DNA of 64,000 nt from Lumnitzera littorea (taxonomy: Eukaryota; Streptophyta; Magnoliopsida; Myrtales; Combretaceae), in assembly GCA_024138015.1 (NCBI GenBank), contig JAMXBB010000002.1, positions 11,062,609 to 11,126,608 on the forward strand, written 5' to 3'. Numbering within the stretch: the stretch's first letter is position 1; each line of letters opens with the position of its first letter. A program made the translations under genes and the position numbers. The notes beneath the pieces were generated by a model. It was not told where the DNA came from, made no database searches, and worked only from the letters and a program-made list of their open reading frames with translations. Below are positions 37,001-49,870 of the stretch, one piece after another.

Positions 37001-40000
37001 TTGAAATTTGGCCACCAAGGGGGGTCGTCGTTGGCTACCTTCTATGTTTAAGTGATTAGATTTCCATTTTTTTTTTAAATTTCCCTATTTTTTCTAATTT
37101 TTTCATTTTCTAAAATTTTAATTATTTATTTAGTTTTGACTAAAAAAATTATTTATTTAAGTAATATATATATATATATATATATGAATGCATATAATAT
37201 TATTTGTTATTACTTCTTTTTTATTTTTTAAAATTTTTATGAATTTTTTACCATTTTATTTTTTAATTTTTTAACATTTTATTTTATTATTTAGTAATAA
37301 AAAACCATGTGGACCAATTAGATTGCACTATATATCCCCTCTAATGACAAATTAATGGAGGACTCTTTTATAGACCTTTTACATACTCTTTAAACTTTAT
37401 GGATTGAAACGAAAATTAAAAAACTATACGGACTCAATCAGAAAAAGCGCAGAAGTTTGAAGAACAAAAATGTTAATTTCCCCTTTTGAAAATATACATA
37501 TATTTAAGTATATACATGAGCTAAATCAACTAACAAATTACTTAAGTTTGGCTTGATATTTACTCTGGTTTAACTTAATAAAAGTCAAATCGATCAAGCT
37601 CGAGTTTGAATTTGATTGAGCTAAGCAGTTTGTCGAGTTAAGTGCAAAGTTCATGATATTAGGTGCAATTTGCTCGTAAGTTGAAATGAGCTTATAAATA
37701 CTAGCTGAGTCCAGTTGAATAAAAAACTTAATATCATTTCAATTTAAATAAAAATTTCCTCTTAGATAGATCAAGTGTAATGCTCCATAACTTAAGGGCA
37801 CCACAATCAAAGATACATATCACTAATTTTCTAATGACACGTTAAGACTATACATTACAAAAGTCTCCAAATCACTTGTAAAACCCATCAACAGTATTAT
37901 AACATCACATCTCCATATTTTATATAATCTGAATGACTCACAGGCAAGTCATTCTAATCACAATCATTTTTATCAATAAAATTTTGTAACTCTACACTAA
38001 TAGAACGTACCACCAAAATGCACTCCATATCATAAATCATCTCCACAAATTTATCAACTACATTCTCAATACTAAACGCTTATCTTCCTAAACTTGACAT
38101 TAGTTGCCAAAGTTTAGTATGTGATGTATAAGCACACATGACTGCCAGACTAAGACATACAAATGCATGTAATGAAATTAACATCAAGAATTAAGTAAGC
38201 AATTAATTAATTATCTTGAATTTAGGCCAGTAATTAATAAGTAGGTACTTAGAGCCTTGCCACACCATGATCTTTGTCATATACATAAGTAAATATAGAT
38301 ATAAGTTTTCCTTTAAATTTTTTATGCTCAAAGTTTAGAGTCTAAAGTCCTTGAAACCTAATCTTCTAATTATGTTGGCTTATACATGAGTCCACTAAAG
38401 AAACCTCATATATAATTAACAATTGCTCCCTAGGGATATGCCATTACGGGCCCTTATGATGAAAGGTTAAGTACAATCAACAAACAATTCAATTAGGCTA
38501 AATAGAAATTAGTTTGGTTAGCTTACCATAATCTTAGCAAGTACAAACAAATAACCAAGCATTGCATACTTGAAAAGCCAAACTAAAATCAATTTCAAAG
38601 TCCAAGTCCAAACTTAAAGTCCAAATTGAGCTCATAAATTTGAATTCAATCTCAAGGTTCAAACTGTACTCAACAAAGAATCCGAATTAAGAACCTAGCA
38701 ATTAGAACAACAAGCCTTCATTAATCCATCATAAATCTAATTCAACACAATGCTTTTAGTTTAAAACTTCCAACTTAACTTTGTTTGCAATCCTCTAAAC
38801 TTTGTCTTAACTCCTCGGGGTACTACAACTAAGGTTGAGGGTAAAGTTTGAAACTTTAATTAAGAATAAGTTGGAGAAAACATTTAGCAAAAGAATCAGA
38901 AGCTTGAAGTGGTAAAGGAAATTTAGATGGAGTATAGTTTGAAGGATACTAATTATTGTATTGGGTTGATAAAATGAGGTAAAGTTCGTTAAAATTGGTT
39001 ATAAATTTCATTTGAGAGTAAAAAGTGTTTGAAATTAGTTAAAATGCTAAATTAGGCTTAAAGAACTCGAAAATTCAAGTAAAGGTCTGAACTTTTATAA
39101 AAGAAGATTAAGTAGAATTCAATATTAATGTTAGAAAAAAGGTTTGATTGAGTTTAGTTAATAGAAACAATAAGAAAAGATTTCATATAAAATTTATAGC
39201 TTAATTTGTTCAGCAACATGATTACCTCACTTAGTTGTGTCAAAATCTGACTATTTTTATAAAAGTTGGGATTTTTACAAAAAAAAATTAGTTGGAACTA
39301 AATATTAAGGATATAAAAATGTTTGAGGAAGATTGGTTAGGAAATCATAAGAAAATAATACACTTGGAATTTACCAATCGACATGGTCAATGACTTGACG
39401 ATGTCGTTTGGTCATGTTATTTCTGTGCAATTTTTCTTCTTATTGGATACAGTGAGCTACATGATCATATTGCTGGTCGTGTCCCTTTAGTAGTAAACTA
39501 GCAATCTTTTCTCCTTCGAAAGGCATTCCAATCTAAGTCTTTCCATTCTAAGCTTCAACTTACTCTTAAATATACTTTAACCCTCAATTACCCATTACTT
39601 AAATTCCTTTTTAATCCATCAAAATAACAAATCTCAACTCAAAAACTCACTTAATCATCAAACCTAGCAATAATTTCAAGAAATTCAACTTTAAGTTAGA
39701 GAGTAAGAAGTAGAATGAAAAATGCTTACTTGACATGAATGGAACTTCTTATAATCTAATTAAGGAGTTAAACCTAAGAAAGACTTGCAAATAATAATCA
39801 ACTTAAATTTAAATTTCTTAAGAAATATTAAGAAACTCAATAAAAATGAAGGTTTTTCACTAAATAAAGCTTAGAAAAAGAAGCTAGAAGGTTGCATTGC
39901 TTTTAAAGGAGCTTAAAAATAAGTAATTTTTTGAATATTTGAAACTTCGAAAACTTGTTTCAGCTAGGAGAAAGGGGGATGACAAAAATGGAAAGAAAAT

Positions 40001-40880
40001 AAGTAAGTTAAGAGAGTTTTGATAAGGTTTAAAGCATTATAGTTTTAGATAAATGAGTAATATGAGTAGGCTTTAAAGTAAATAGGATTTAAGCTCATAG
40101 AAGAAATTATAATAATGACTCTCACTTTAAAATGATTTCTTTTTCAAATTTTCTTAAACATTATATCAAGTTTAAAAGAGTTTAATTAAATTGAATTCAA
40201 ACTTATTGAGCTTTACATTGTGTTGAGTTTAAATTTAAAATTTTAACTCAATTAAATTGAAATGAAATTTGATTTTAAACTTAGCTTAAGGTAAAATCCT
40301 TTTGACTCTTATTCATAATCCTTCACTTACCATTGTTAAATATTCAAAATTATTATTAATATATATATTTTTTAGCTAAGTTTTTTTGGGATGTATCGAT
40401 AATTAGGATATGTGTATATTTTTTAAAAATGATATAAGATTAAAGTACTTTAGATGTTTGTGAAGACTATCCATGTTTAATAAATAGTTGTCGTATTTAT
40501 GATTATCCTAAATTAATCCACTAACATTTCTTATTTTTTATTTATTTATTTTTAACTTATATCATTTAATCTCGACATTTTCTATTTGATTTTTTCAACA
40601 TTTTCTACTTTTCTAAACCTCCTATTAATTTATATCGAGAGTTTAAAACATTGACGAATGAAATTAAAAAGCAGCAAGGTTTTGTTAAGTATTGCATTTC
40701 CCCAAATTCAAAAGTGTGTAAAATGAATTTTAAAAAACATTGATTTTGTTTTCATCGAACAAAAATTATAATTCAATTTGTATGGTTGAAAGAAAGAGAA
40801 AACAAAAAAAAAAGGAGCAAGAAAAAAAAAAGTTAAACTTTTAATTTCCATCTCCACCATCAAAATTTTGAAAGAGAGAG
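34042..40880. other. Long AT-rich intergenic region with repeat fragments
   Basis: No gene is recognised across 6.8 kb. It contains TA microsatellites (about 36789-36810 and 37167-37185), an AT-rich inverted-repeat candidate at 36740-37200, and a fragment at about 37530-37640 with CAAGCTCGAGTTTGAA-type text resembling the hAT-type element at 46223-47351. The part at 37750-40300 is probably decayed retroelement DNA, but no domain can be read. Confidence 0.5.
36740..37200. repeat. AT-rich inverted-repeat candidate
   Basis: TA runs bound both sides (about 36789-36810 and 37167-37185). The inner flanks share reverse-complement text such as RGAAAWGGAAATCTAAT/TTAGAG-like blocks and GGTWRCC (GGTTACC near 36909, GGTAGCC on the complement near 37033). 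The pairing is patchy, so this is only a candidate MITE. Confidence 0.35.
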
Positions 40881-40910
40881 AATCAATACGAGAAGAAGAA
40901 GAAGAAGAAG

Positions 40911-43900
40911 ATGGGGGTGGAGGTAAGTATGGAGGGAGAGAAGGTAATATTAATCCCATACATGGAAGCTCACGTACCAAAATATCATGAATGGATGCAA
41001 GACCCTTCTCTTCTTCAAGCCACTGGTTCTGAACCTCTAACCCTAGATCAAGAATACCACATGCAGCTTTCTTGGACCCAAGACCCCCTCAGTAAATCAC
41101 TTACCCCCTCTCTCTCTTACTTTCTTTCTCTTATTTATTTTTTCTCTTACTTTCTTTCATTTTCTACTTGTTTGTCTACACATGAGTGAACCTCTGTTAT
41201 GAGCAATGTACTGGGTTGCTGTAGTTTTTAGTATAAAGTTAGGACCTCGATCGGTACCATATCGCTTATTGTCGTCGTCGTCGTCGTCTTTGATTTTAAT
41301 TTAAGAATACAAATACCCGCTTTGTTTTGCAAGATGATAGCGGATTGCCTGACACTTTCTTGAATTGTATCAATAATAAGGTGTGGGTTTCGTCTGCTGA
41401 ACTTGGTTGATGTAATTTTTAGCATAAATTTAGTACCCTGATTCTTACTAGATAGGTTAGGTTATTTTTTTATACGATAGAGAGACACGAAACACTTAAG
41501 TTGGGAAGGATAAAGTGGTTGTTCTTACTGTTTTCGTTGAAAAGTTGTGATTTTAGGGGATGGCTTTTGCAGAGCAGACTTTCATCATATTGGATAAGGA
41601 ATTGGTGACCAGAAAATTTGTGCATGGAAATGCACACGTGGAAGGTAAATTTTCCTTTACTCTTTAATTATATGATCTCAGTGTGTTTTTTCTTTATCTG
41701 TCTTTGTTTTGCTTCCTCAAGTTGTAATCTTTTTAGAATTTATGGCAATATTATTGAGACTTCGAAGTAAGTTTTGATTTGTTCGATTCAATGGTAGTTG
41801 GTTGAAAATGATAAATTTGGTTGCGGAGAAAAGTCTTTTAATACAACCAGTTTCCATGACTTTATCCGGTCAAAATAGTTGATAATATGAAAACGTTAAA
41901 TTTTCCTTGTGGCCAAGTAGAAGTGCAACTAATTCATCGTCCACTGTTTTGCTTCTTTCACGTTTGTTTAGGACTTGCAGGAAGTTATTTTCTTGTGCTG
42001 ATATTCTTAATAGGGAAGCTGTTTTTTTGTGTGCTCTAATCAACTGATATTATCTTATTATCTATTTGTGTGTACATGCAGCCATGATCGGTGATGTGAA
42101 CATATATATGAATGACTTGGATGATCCCCAGTTGGCAGAAATTGAAATAATGATTGCTGAACCTAAAAGGTACTTGATTTTCATTTTCTTTGACAATTGC
42201 ATTAGATGCCCAGGGTTGTGGTTCAGTTACAATCTTTCAGTTTTACTTCATCAATTATAGTATGTGGAAATAATAACATGTAATTTCTTTGCTTGTTATG
42301 TTTGTTCCTTTTATGATTTGGTGTCTGCATTGGATGGTCTATCTAATATATCTAGATTAACCATATAATTTGATCAATTGTTTGAAATAGTCATTTGTAC
42401 TGGGATTTATATGCTTAAGTCTAACTAGGCAAATTGTCAGGAGAAACTGGAAGGTTGGTCTTTACTATGAAGAATCTATGTGCAAGCTTTGCCCTTATTG
42501 TTAGTTTTTGAACCTTCAAAATGTCCGAGGATTTTTCATGGTTTTATTTGAAATTCTGTGAGTTGTAAAATTTTGGTGTTATTTGACTTTGTAGTTGTAG
42601 TCATGTCTGCAGTGAAGCAGCGGCTCTACTTTACCTGCAAATTGCATTTTGGACCTGTCAAAAGGGGATGGGGCTGTTAAGCTAAGTGTGCTAGCGACTA
42701 GCGTAGCAATTTCAGTTCTACTGGTGGTGCAGTTGTCTTCATCTGTCTTTATACCCTTAAATCCTGTATAATGTGATGGGTTTTGCAAACAGAGAGGCAG
42801 AAAGGGTTGTGAATACTTCTGGAGCTTTTTCTTAGTACATTTTAAGGCAAATGGAAGTCTGTAGTAGCTTGAGAATAAAAATGATGCGTGTGGACCTGAA
42901 GGGCTCAACTGAACATAAAGATTTTTTTTTGAAGCTTTACGGGACAATTGGGCTTTGAACAAACTTTCAGCAATCAAGTACAGAAACATTCAGTGCTGTT
43001 GTGATAGGCAAGTAGCTTGAGAATTGTTTCTTGAATTGGCTGCAAAATGTAGAAAGCAAATTAGGCAAATTGACAATCAGAATGATTAAAGGAGAATGAC
43101 CATATGGACAAGTTTTGGATAACAATCAGCATTAATAAATGATAAGCATCATGTTAAGCATATGCTGAGGAATTCTAGCCAAAATAAAAAACTTGGTGTG
43201 AAGCAATGCTGGCGGTGCAAAGAGACAATTGAAAAGATATTTTATCCAAATTCAAGGGGTATGTGGTATTTTGTTGACTGCATTTTGGGAAAGAGATGCA
43301 GCATTTGTTTGCTATGGAGAAAACTTAAGGAGTGATATTGGTGGATACCTTGCCAATGGTGGAGGAGCATGAGCCTTGGGAGTATTGGGGGAAGGATGCA
43401 TAAGTATTCAACCATAATGTGCATTGCACCAAGTATTGCCTGGATCAGTGTGGACTTAGAATGGAAGGGATGGCAAATATTGGGCACTCGAAATAGAACA
43501 TCTAAAGTAGGGAGAAAGGAATTAGATGAAAACCATTAGAATGATAGTGATTTCTTTTCCCTGATAAATATAATTATCTTCCTTTATTCCTGAAAGTCTT
43601 AGCAACATAGTAGTTATAACGGCTCTGCTATGTTTGAACTCTTTCTTACTTGAGTAGATGCTTGGATCTTACGTGAACTCGTTATTTTTGCTCATGCTGA
43701 TACCTTCTATATAATGGAATTGCTGTCGGCCCCTAACATGAATTTAGATGTAGATCCTATATGTAGCACAATCGATGAAGTGTCTTTAGGTCCCCAAAAT
43801 TCATTATAATCCTTTACATATTTTTTTTATTTATTTAATTTTCAAATAGCATAATTTTTTAAACCTCTAGTTCAATTACTATTTATCTCTTTCCTTATCA

Positions 43901-45007
43901 TTATTAGTTTTCAGTTTCATTTCTTAACATTTCACCTTTTCTAGCTTAGCCGTGGCAAAGGACTGGGAAAGGAATCTGTGCTGATGATGATGGCTTTTGC
44001 TGTAGATAACTTTGGGATTCACACGTTTCATGCAAAAATTGGAGAGTCAAATGACGTGTCTCTTAAATTATTTCATAAATTGGTCTGTCTCTCCTTCTCT
44101 CCCTCCCTCCTCCTCCCCACCCTCCCAAAAACACCCCCCACCCTCCTCTCCCATGCGCACACACACATGCGTGCATATGTGCCTACATGCATACTGACAT
44201 TATAATCTAGCAATTAGTGCAATATTTTCTGCTTGAATGTATATTTCTTGTTCTCCTCTTTCTGCATGTTTGCTGGAATTTGTGAGTGGCCATCTAGTTG
44301 ACCAGTTTCCAAATTATTCTAGGGTTTCGAGGAGGTCTCTCACAGCGAAATCTTTAAAGAGGTGAGAATGCTTTTGTATACATGCACACCAAATTGAGGT
44401 GTCTCACAAGCATCCCCTTTTATTTTATTTACCATATATTCTTGTTTGTATGCCCCATTTATGAAGCTCAATAAGGTGATGCTACATGCTAGCCTATAAT
44501 GCAATACGAGGGTCAGGGTCACTAAAAAAAGGCTTATTGCATTTAATAGTCTGCGATAATTCGACCAAAAATAAGAACTCATCTCTTTTAGGATTGCTAC
44601 CATTTGTCGAAACTATGTTTAAAAGCTCAGCTTGTCAAGCAACTCGCTGCTGTGCTATGTAAATAATACCAAATTCTATAACAGTGAACAATCATCCCAT
44701 TTGTCGAAACTATGTTTATCAACAATTTTGAAAGGAGAAACACCCGAACATTATTCCACTAGTTTGCATCCAAATCACACTTCTTGTAGCCATCAAACTT
44801 TTCTTTATTTTTTGAAATTAATAAATTCAATGTCTAAATATTCCATCCGCTGAAATGATAAAACACCTACTATCCAGTTAAAGACTGCCTCTTTTCAACT
44901 GAATGGCTTGATGGGCTGTTCTGTAGGTGACACTGGAATTTAGAGTGACAGAGCTGAAGCTGAAGGAGCTCCAGAATTTGATGAGTACCATAGTTTGCCA
45001 GAAATGA
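40911..45007 (+). CDS. NAT9: N-acetyltransferase 9-like protein (GNAT fold), six exons
   Basis: Exons 40911-41091, 41573-41644, 42082-42169, 43950-44082, 44323-44361 and 44927-45007 join in frame to 197 residues; all introns are GT-AG. The conserved N-terminus EGEKVILIPYMEAHVPKYHEWM and the TGSEPLTLDQEYHMQ block match plant and animal NAT9. Exon 3 encodes GDVNIYMNDLDDPQLAE. Exon 4 holds the acetyl-CoA loop SRGKGLGKES, the R/Q-x-x-G-x-G/A pattern of GNAT enzymes. Exons 4-6 encode SLKLFHKLGFEEVSHSEIFKEVTLEF. NAT9-family proteins are predicted to move acetyl from acetyl-CoA to protein amino groups; the animal homologue is linked to microtubules. The exon 4 donor (TTG|GTCTGT) is weak but needed for frame and homology. 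Intron 3 (42170-43949) is long and holds no recognisable gene. Confidence 0.95.
40923..40930 (+). promoter_or_regulatory. Strong cryptic 5' splice site inside NAT9 exon 1
   Basis: AG|GTAAGTAT begins 12 bp after the A of the start codon and is a near-perfect U1 donor. If used, it would remove most of exon 1. The true donor of exon 1 is at 41092 (GTAAAT), because only that joins the conserved QDP|LKQTF. A second in-frame ATG follows at residue 7. Confidence 0.6.
41271..41288. repeat. (GTC)6 microsatellite in NAT9 intron 1
   Basis: Six perfect GTC units, a trinucleotide microsatellite and potentially polymorphic. Confidence 0.95.
44090..44170. repeat. Pyrimidine-rich and CA low-complexity tract in NAT9 intron 4
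   Basis: A C/T tract of the CTCCCTCC type is followed by ACACACACAC near 44160, just downstream of the weak exon 4 donor. No other signal. Confidence 0.7.
44600..44718. repeat. 22-bp direct repeat pair in NAT9 intron 5
   Basis: The same 22 bases (CCATTTGTCGAAACTATG, then TTTA) occur at 44600-44621 and 44697-44718, separated by 75 bp. There is no mismatch between copies. Confidence 0.85.
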
Positions 45008-45116
45008 CAATTTACGTATACAGCTCAAGGTATCGTGGAAGATTTCCTTTTTCTTTTCCCTTGGCTGAGAACAGATGGTTGACTGTTGCAGAAAAGAGTA
45101 GGTGTTACTTAGACTG

Positions 45117-45122
45117 AATAAA
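45117..45122 (+). terminator. Candidate polyadenylation signal of NAT9
   Basis: AATAAA lies 110 bp after the NAT9 stop codon and is followed at once by an A-rich run (45125-45140). The distance is typical for a plant 3' UTR. Confidence 0.55.
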
Positions 45123-46222
45123 AGAAAAAAAAAAAAAAAAGATGAACATATGGATTGATTAAAGATAAAACTAGAAGAACGATTCAGGATCTTTTGGCAC
45201 TAGTGCTGTTTATTTGGGTTCTTCGGGTAATTATTTTTCACTTGGGTAATATACATCGACTGCCCATTCACGTTGCTAAATGGAATAGGAGATATTTAGA
45301 CAGATTACAGAGATTGGTTTCGATGGTTTATTGAGATTATCAGGATTATGACTTTGCCACGCTTTTAAGCGATTAGGACTGTGATTTGCTTCAGTATATT
45401 ATACTAAAGTATGGTAGATGTCCTAAAATTTTGTTTAACACAAAGCAAGAAAGATAAGAGTCATAGCCATGGTAAGTTGGCTGAGATTGTGATCATGACA
45501 GGGTTGCCCAAGCACAAGTACTCGAAAAAATAAAAAAAAAAAGCACGAGCACGTGTGGGTCTTGGCCTGAGTATGAAAGCACGAGCATGGATGTGTCAGA
45601 CATGATAAGGTTGGTGTAGGTAGGGTTCAGATTAACTTGATTCTCCAATGGTATTATTCCTTACACATAGCTACGAGGCAGTCATTATATACGGTATGAT
45701 TGCTATGTTTTAGTATTTTTCCTCATCAAATTCACTTCTAAAGTAATATAGGATCGTAATTTATACTTGAACCTGGACTTGGGATACGGGCCATATTGGC
45801 TCGGAATTGACCTGGGCCTACTAGTTCATGGATCCCAAAAGTGGTGAATCGTATTGGTCGGAAAAGGGTCAGTTCAAGGGAGCTAGTACTACAATTTTTA
45901 AAAAAATTTTTTCGCTATTTTTTTTTTAAATCATGACTTTATTTCATATATAAATGGATTAATTAATATTATAGTTTGTAAATATCCATAATCCATTCAC
46001 ACATATATATATATATATATATTAACGTATATAATGTATTCAGATAGGTTGCATATATATACCACATATGCATCAAATTTGTAGATTTTGTTGTGAAAAT
46101 TGGATAAATACATAAAGGAAAATTGGATAAATTGTAATGTTACAATGCTAGTGAAACAAGAAGAAAGTAGTAGAAAATGGGGACTTTTTTTTTTTAGGTT
46201 ATTTTTAAGGTTGCCTTGATTG

Positions 46223-47351
46223 TAAGATTGTAAATAAGCTAAGTTATTTGCAAGTTGCTTGAGTTCAGCTTGCTTTAAGCTTGGTTTGGCTTGATTTTGT
46301 TTAGTAAACTTGTCAAATCTAAACTCAAAATAAAGGTTTTTTAATTAAATAAGTTGGGCTTAAGTTTAAAATTTAGGCTTATAAGTTAGCTTGTGAGTAG
46401 GTTTATTTACATCATTAGTGAGTTGATTTATTTATATTGTTGATGACCTAACTTGTAAGCATACTTATTAATAAGCTTGTAAGTCTACATTATAATGTAA
46501 TGATTTTTATTTTTAATTATATTAATTATACTTTAATGGTTTTTATTTATTTTATAGTATATATTTTTCAATTCATATGTTTTTAATCTAATATATTTAA
46601 ATAATCTTTAATTACACTAATTTTTTGCTCATATATCATCATGTAATAGTTTTACCTTATAATTTATTTGATAGTGTATAAATCAAAGTTTTATATAGCA
46701 TACACATATTATACATGGGTAAATAAGAGTTATTGATAACGATTAATTATGAAATGTGAAATTTACATTTTGATTGGTATATTTGTTTTACGATTTTATG
46801 CAAGAGAAACGGTTATAACTGATTTATCTCTAGTTATGATGTTATGTTATTGGGCTAATTGCAATATACTTCTATATATAATATGTTACCTCATAGGAAT
46901 ATTAGGTATAGTTTCTAATATGGAAAATATGAGGATATAAGTATAGATTTAGTACAAATTTAAGTTTGGGCTTGTCTCATTAATTTAAACAAATTGAGGT
47001 TTGAGCTTGAGCTCACTTAAGCTCGTTAATCTAAACAAGTTTAACCTTAACCTTATTTAAATAAACAAGCTTGAGTTCAGACTTATTTAAATATATGGGC
47101 TAAAGCTTATTGATAGATTTGTTTAGATATATGAGCTCGAGCTTATTTATAGGTTTGTTTATATATATAAGTTGGAGCTTATTTACTTAAAAGAGTTAAG
47201 CTTGAGCTTTAAAGTCTTTATTGAGCTTGAGCTCGAGTTTTTAATTTTTAAGTTCTGTAAAAGCTTGATTCAGTTTGAGTTTGATAAATTTTAAATGATT
47301 TAAGCTTGAGTCTTCAAAAACTCAGTTTAACGCTATTCATTTACAACCTTA
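46223..47351. mobile_element. Non-autonomous hAT-type element nested in hAT copy 3
   Basis: The left end TAAGATTGTAAATAAGC and the reverse complement of the right end TAAGGTTGTAAATGAATAGC are near-matching inverted termini. Inside both ends is GAGCTTGAGCTCGAG-type text (for example 47221-47240), typical of a common plant hAT-related non-autonomous family. The flanks CTTGATTG (46215-46222) and CTTGAAAG (47352-47359) match at 6 of 8 positions, as expected for an aged 8-bp hAT duplication. No transposase frame; 1,129 bp. Confidence 0.75.
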
Positions 47352-47779
47352 CTTGAAAGTATATGTATTTGCTAGTTGGAATCAGATCACCTTAGTTCAG
47401 TATAATTTTTTTGAAAACCTTTATTTGCGGGTCAATCTTATGTTAGAGGAAAAACGCCAAGTTTATGTGATTTTCCTCTTAATTATTGTAAAAAAATATC
47501 TATAAAACCCCTTAATGGTCATTTGTCCGTTGCTTTGAAAATCTAAGATGGAACTCTTAGCCTTGAAAAAAATAGATCAATTAGTCTTTTTTTTTTTTTC
47601 CTAAGTGATTGTGAAAACATTTGTTTTAGGTGAAAATATTTTCAAATGAGAAAAGGATATGGTTAATTGCTTAGATCTTGTGTATGATTAAGAGTAGAGC
47701 CTAAGCTCGTGCTTTCCTCCAATTTGCTGTAGTCACTAAAATACTCATCTTCCTTGGTTGATGTCCTATATGGCTTCTA

Positions 47780-49870
47780 TTCTTTGTATGCTGCTTTGTA
47801 CAAATCTTCGACGGGGAGTGGTTGCTTTAAAATTGACAGTTGTAAGGGAGGCTTGTTGATCGTCAAGTTTGAGACTCGCCGCATTGAATGCTTGTTGAAG
47901 GGTCACCATTGATGCTAGAACAACGAGAACCTATGTAGCAATCGGCAATAAGATTGGGTAACTCTTTGTATATGACCTCCATTAACTAAAAATGTCAAAA
48001 TCTTTGATGCCAACATTATCGTTGGTGTAGTGTTAAAGTTCCATTTGATGCCCCTTAGACCTATTGCTTTTCAATTTCTAGGCTAACAATTGTTTTCCCA
48101 CGAATAAGTAAACATGATTAGTGGGTGGTGGTGAAGGAGAAATAGATGCTTGATCACCATATGTGAATTGAAATTGTGATAATAGCTCTTCTAGGTTATT
48201 TGTTGTCGATACAACCTTTATTTGTGCATTTGCATTATACATATCTTGTCTGTTTGACAATGAATCAATAATACACTTAAAGATAGTCTTGTAGTACATT
48301 AACTTTACATCGATGGTTTAAAATAATAGTAATAACATAAATATGAAGTGTTTAAGTATAATACTATTATTATCTGTATGCCATTTCAATTGAACTTTTT
48401 TTTGGAGGATGGGGTTTTTGCATGATGTAATTAAAATAGCAAAAATATTAATGACTTCTATCATAAAGTAGTGCATATTGAGCCTATAAACTTGAGAAAA
48501 CGTTTTAGTAGTTATGGAAAACTTTAAGAACCTTAAACAACTAGTTGCATATATCTCAATCGGTCAGGTGAATTTGTATTTCCAATAAGTGGTATAAGGC
48601 ATCATACTTTGTAACATTTTATATGTAGAATTCCATTGGTGTTTAATTTTGACCTCTTACTGATTTGGTGGCAATAGTCTCTTTATAACTTGTGTATAGA
48701 GGATCTTCTAGTTATAAATTTACCACTTGTTTTATTGAGGATATTTTATTATGCAAAGTAGATATTCCATCCTTAACACATAAAGTTAAAATACGACATA
48801 CACATCTTATGTGAAAAAATGTTCTATTGAACATTAGTTGACATAGGTTTTTAAGCTCTTCACTTGATGCAATGTTTGCACTTGTATTATCAAACTCAAT
48901 GGAATTTTTCTTTTCTTTTTTGGTTAATCGATACTCGTCTGAGATAATACTTATAATTCTATATATATTATGTGCTGTGTGATGATTGTTAAATACCTTA
49001 AGCGTTATTAATCTTTTATTTAGTTGCTAGTTATCATTTATCTAATAAGAAGTTAAGCCCATATATGAATTATCTTGCTATAGATCAGACCATATATTTG
49101 CACCAAATTCGGACACGTGTATTTAAAGAAACGAACTCACGAACTCACCAATTAGCTCCTGTTTACCTTTGTGATATAGTTCATAATTGGCCTTGCGTAA
49201 CACTTTTGTAATTAGCTTTTGTACGCTGGAATTGAACTTTTCTTGTTCATATATTGCCATGGGCTAGTATTTGTGCCGATTGATATGTGCATATTTGCAA
49301 GATTAGGTTATATTTTTATTTCTCATGGTCAAATTGGAATAATGTTTGGCCTTGTGAACCATTGCCTCAAGCGATTTGCTGCTGCAATTTGTCTATCTTG
49401 GTCTCTTTAGGGTACTTTTGTGGCAAATGTCTATTCAAGGTGTCACATCCCTCGCTTGTTTTCTACGCGTAGTTTATCTAGGAGGCCTACTTGCATTGCC
49501 ACTCTATTGCTCATCATTTTTCTTTGGTCTTTGGAATTATTTCAACATTGTCATCTTTCGTTGCTTCCTCCTCTTACAAGACGTTCTCAATGACACCAGG
49601 TTGTGCAAATTGAAATTCTAGTGGGGTTCGAACATTGTGCATCACATCATCTATTCTATCCTTTCCTTCTATTCTATCCTTTCCTTGGTGAAGTTATGGT
49701 GTGGCTGCATATCCACGAACTCCTCGGACGTCGTAGCTTTTGCTTCGGAGCCCTTAGCTTGCTTCTTAGTAGGTGATGAACCACAGAAAAAGTGATCTAT
49801 TGTGGTTTGTAGTATGTCATAAAGGGATGAAAAAAAAAAAAAAAAAAAAAAAGATATCACTGATCCCGGG
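47780..49870 (-). pseudogene. hAT transposase copy 3
   Basis: On the minus strand the blocks run: an N-terminal linker at about 49670-49860; a BED-finger remnant at about 49390-49500 (KTSEGCDTLNRHLPQKY, matching copy 2 KTGEGYGILNRHLRLKY); the catalytic-Asp block at about 48840-48960 (VFNNHHTAHNIYRIIS...IEFDNTSANIAS); WNSTYKMLQSMMPY near 48605-48650; the FVGKQLLA block at about 48078-48110; and a degraded dimerisation region to about 47780. Stops and shifts occur throughout. It retains the middle region that copy 2 has lost. Confidence 0.8.
49651..49686. repeat. 18-bp tandem duplication in hAT copy 3
   Basis: TTCTATTCTATCCTTTCC-type text occurs twice in tandem between about 49650 and 49686. 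It is a multiple of three and repeats the residues KERIE on the minus strand, with a stop between them. Confidence 0.75.

Noticed and set aside
36789..37185. TA microsatellites as a CRISPR-like or replication-origin repeat
   Set aside because: Simple dinucleotide runs are common in plant intergenic DNA. No spaced repeat array exists anywhere in the window.
42579..42989. A 136-codon minus-strand open frame inside NAT9 intron 3
   Set aside because: No recognisable domain, low-complexity composition, and it lies in an intron of a well-supported gene on the other strand. Probably chance.
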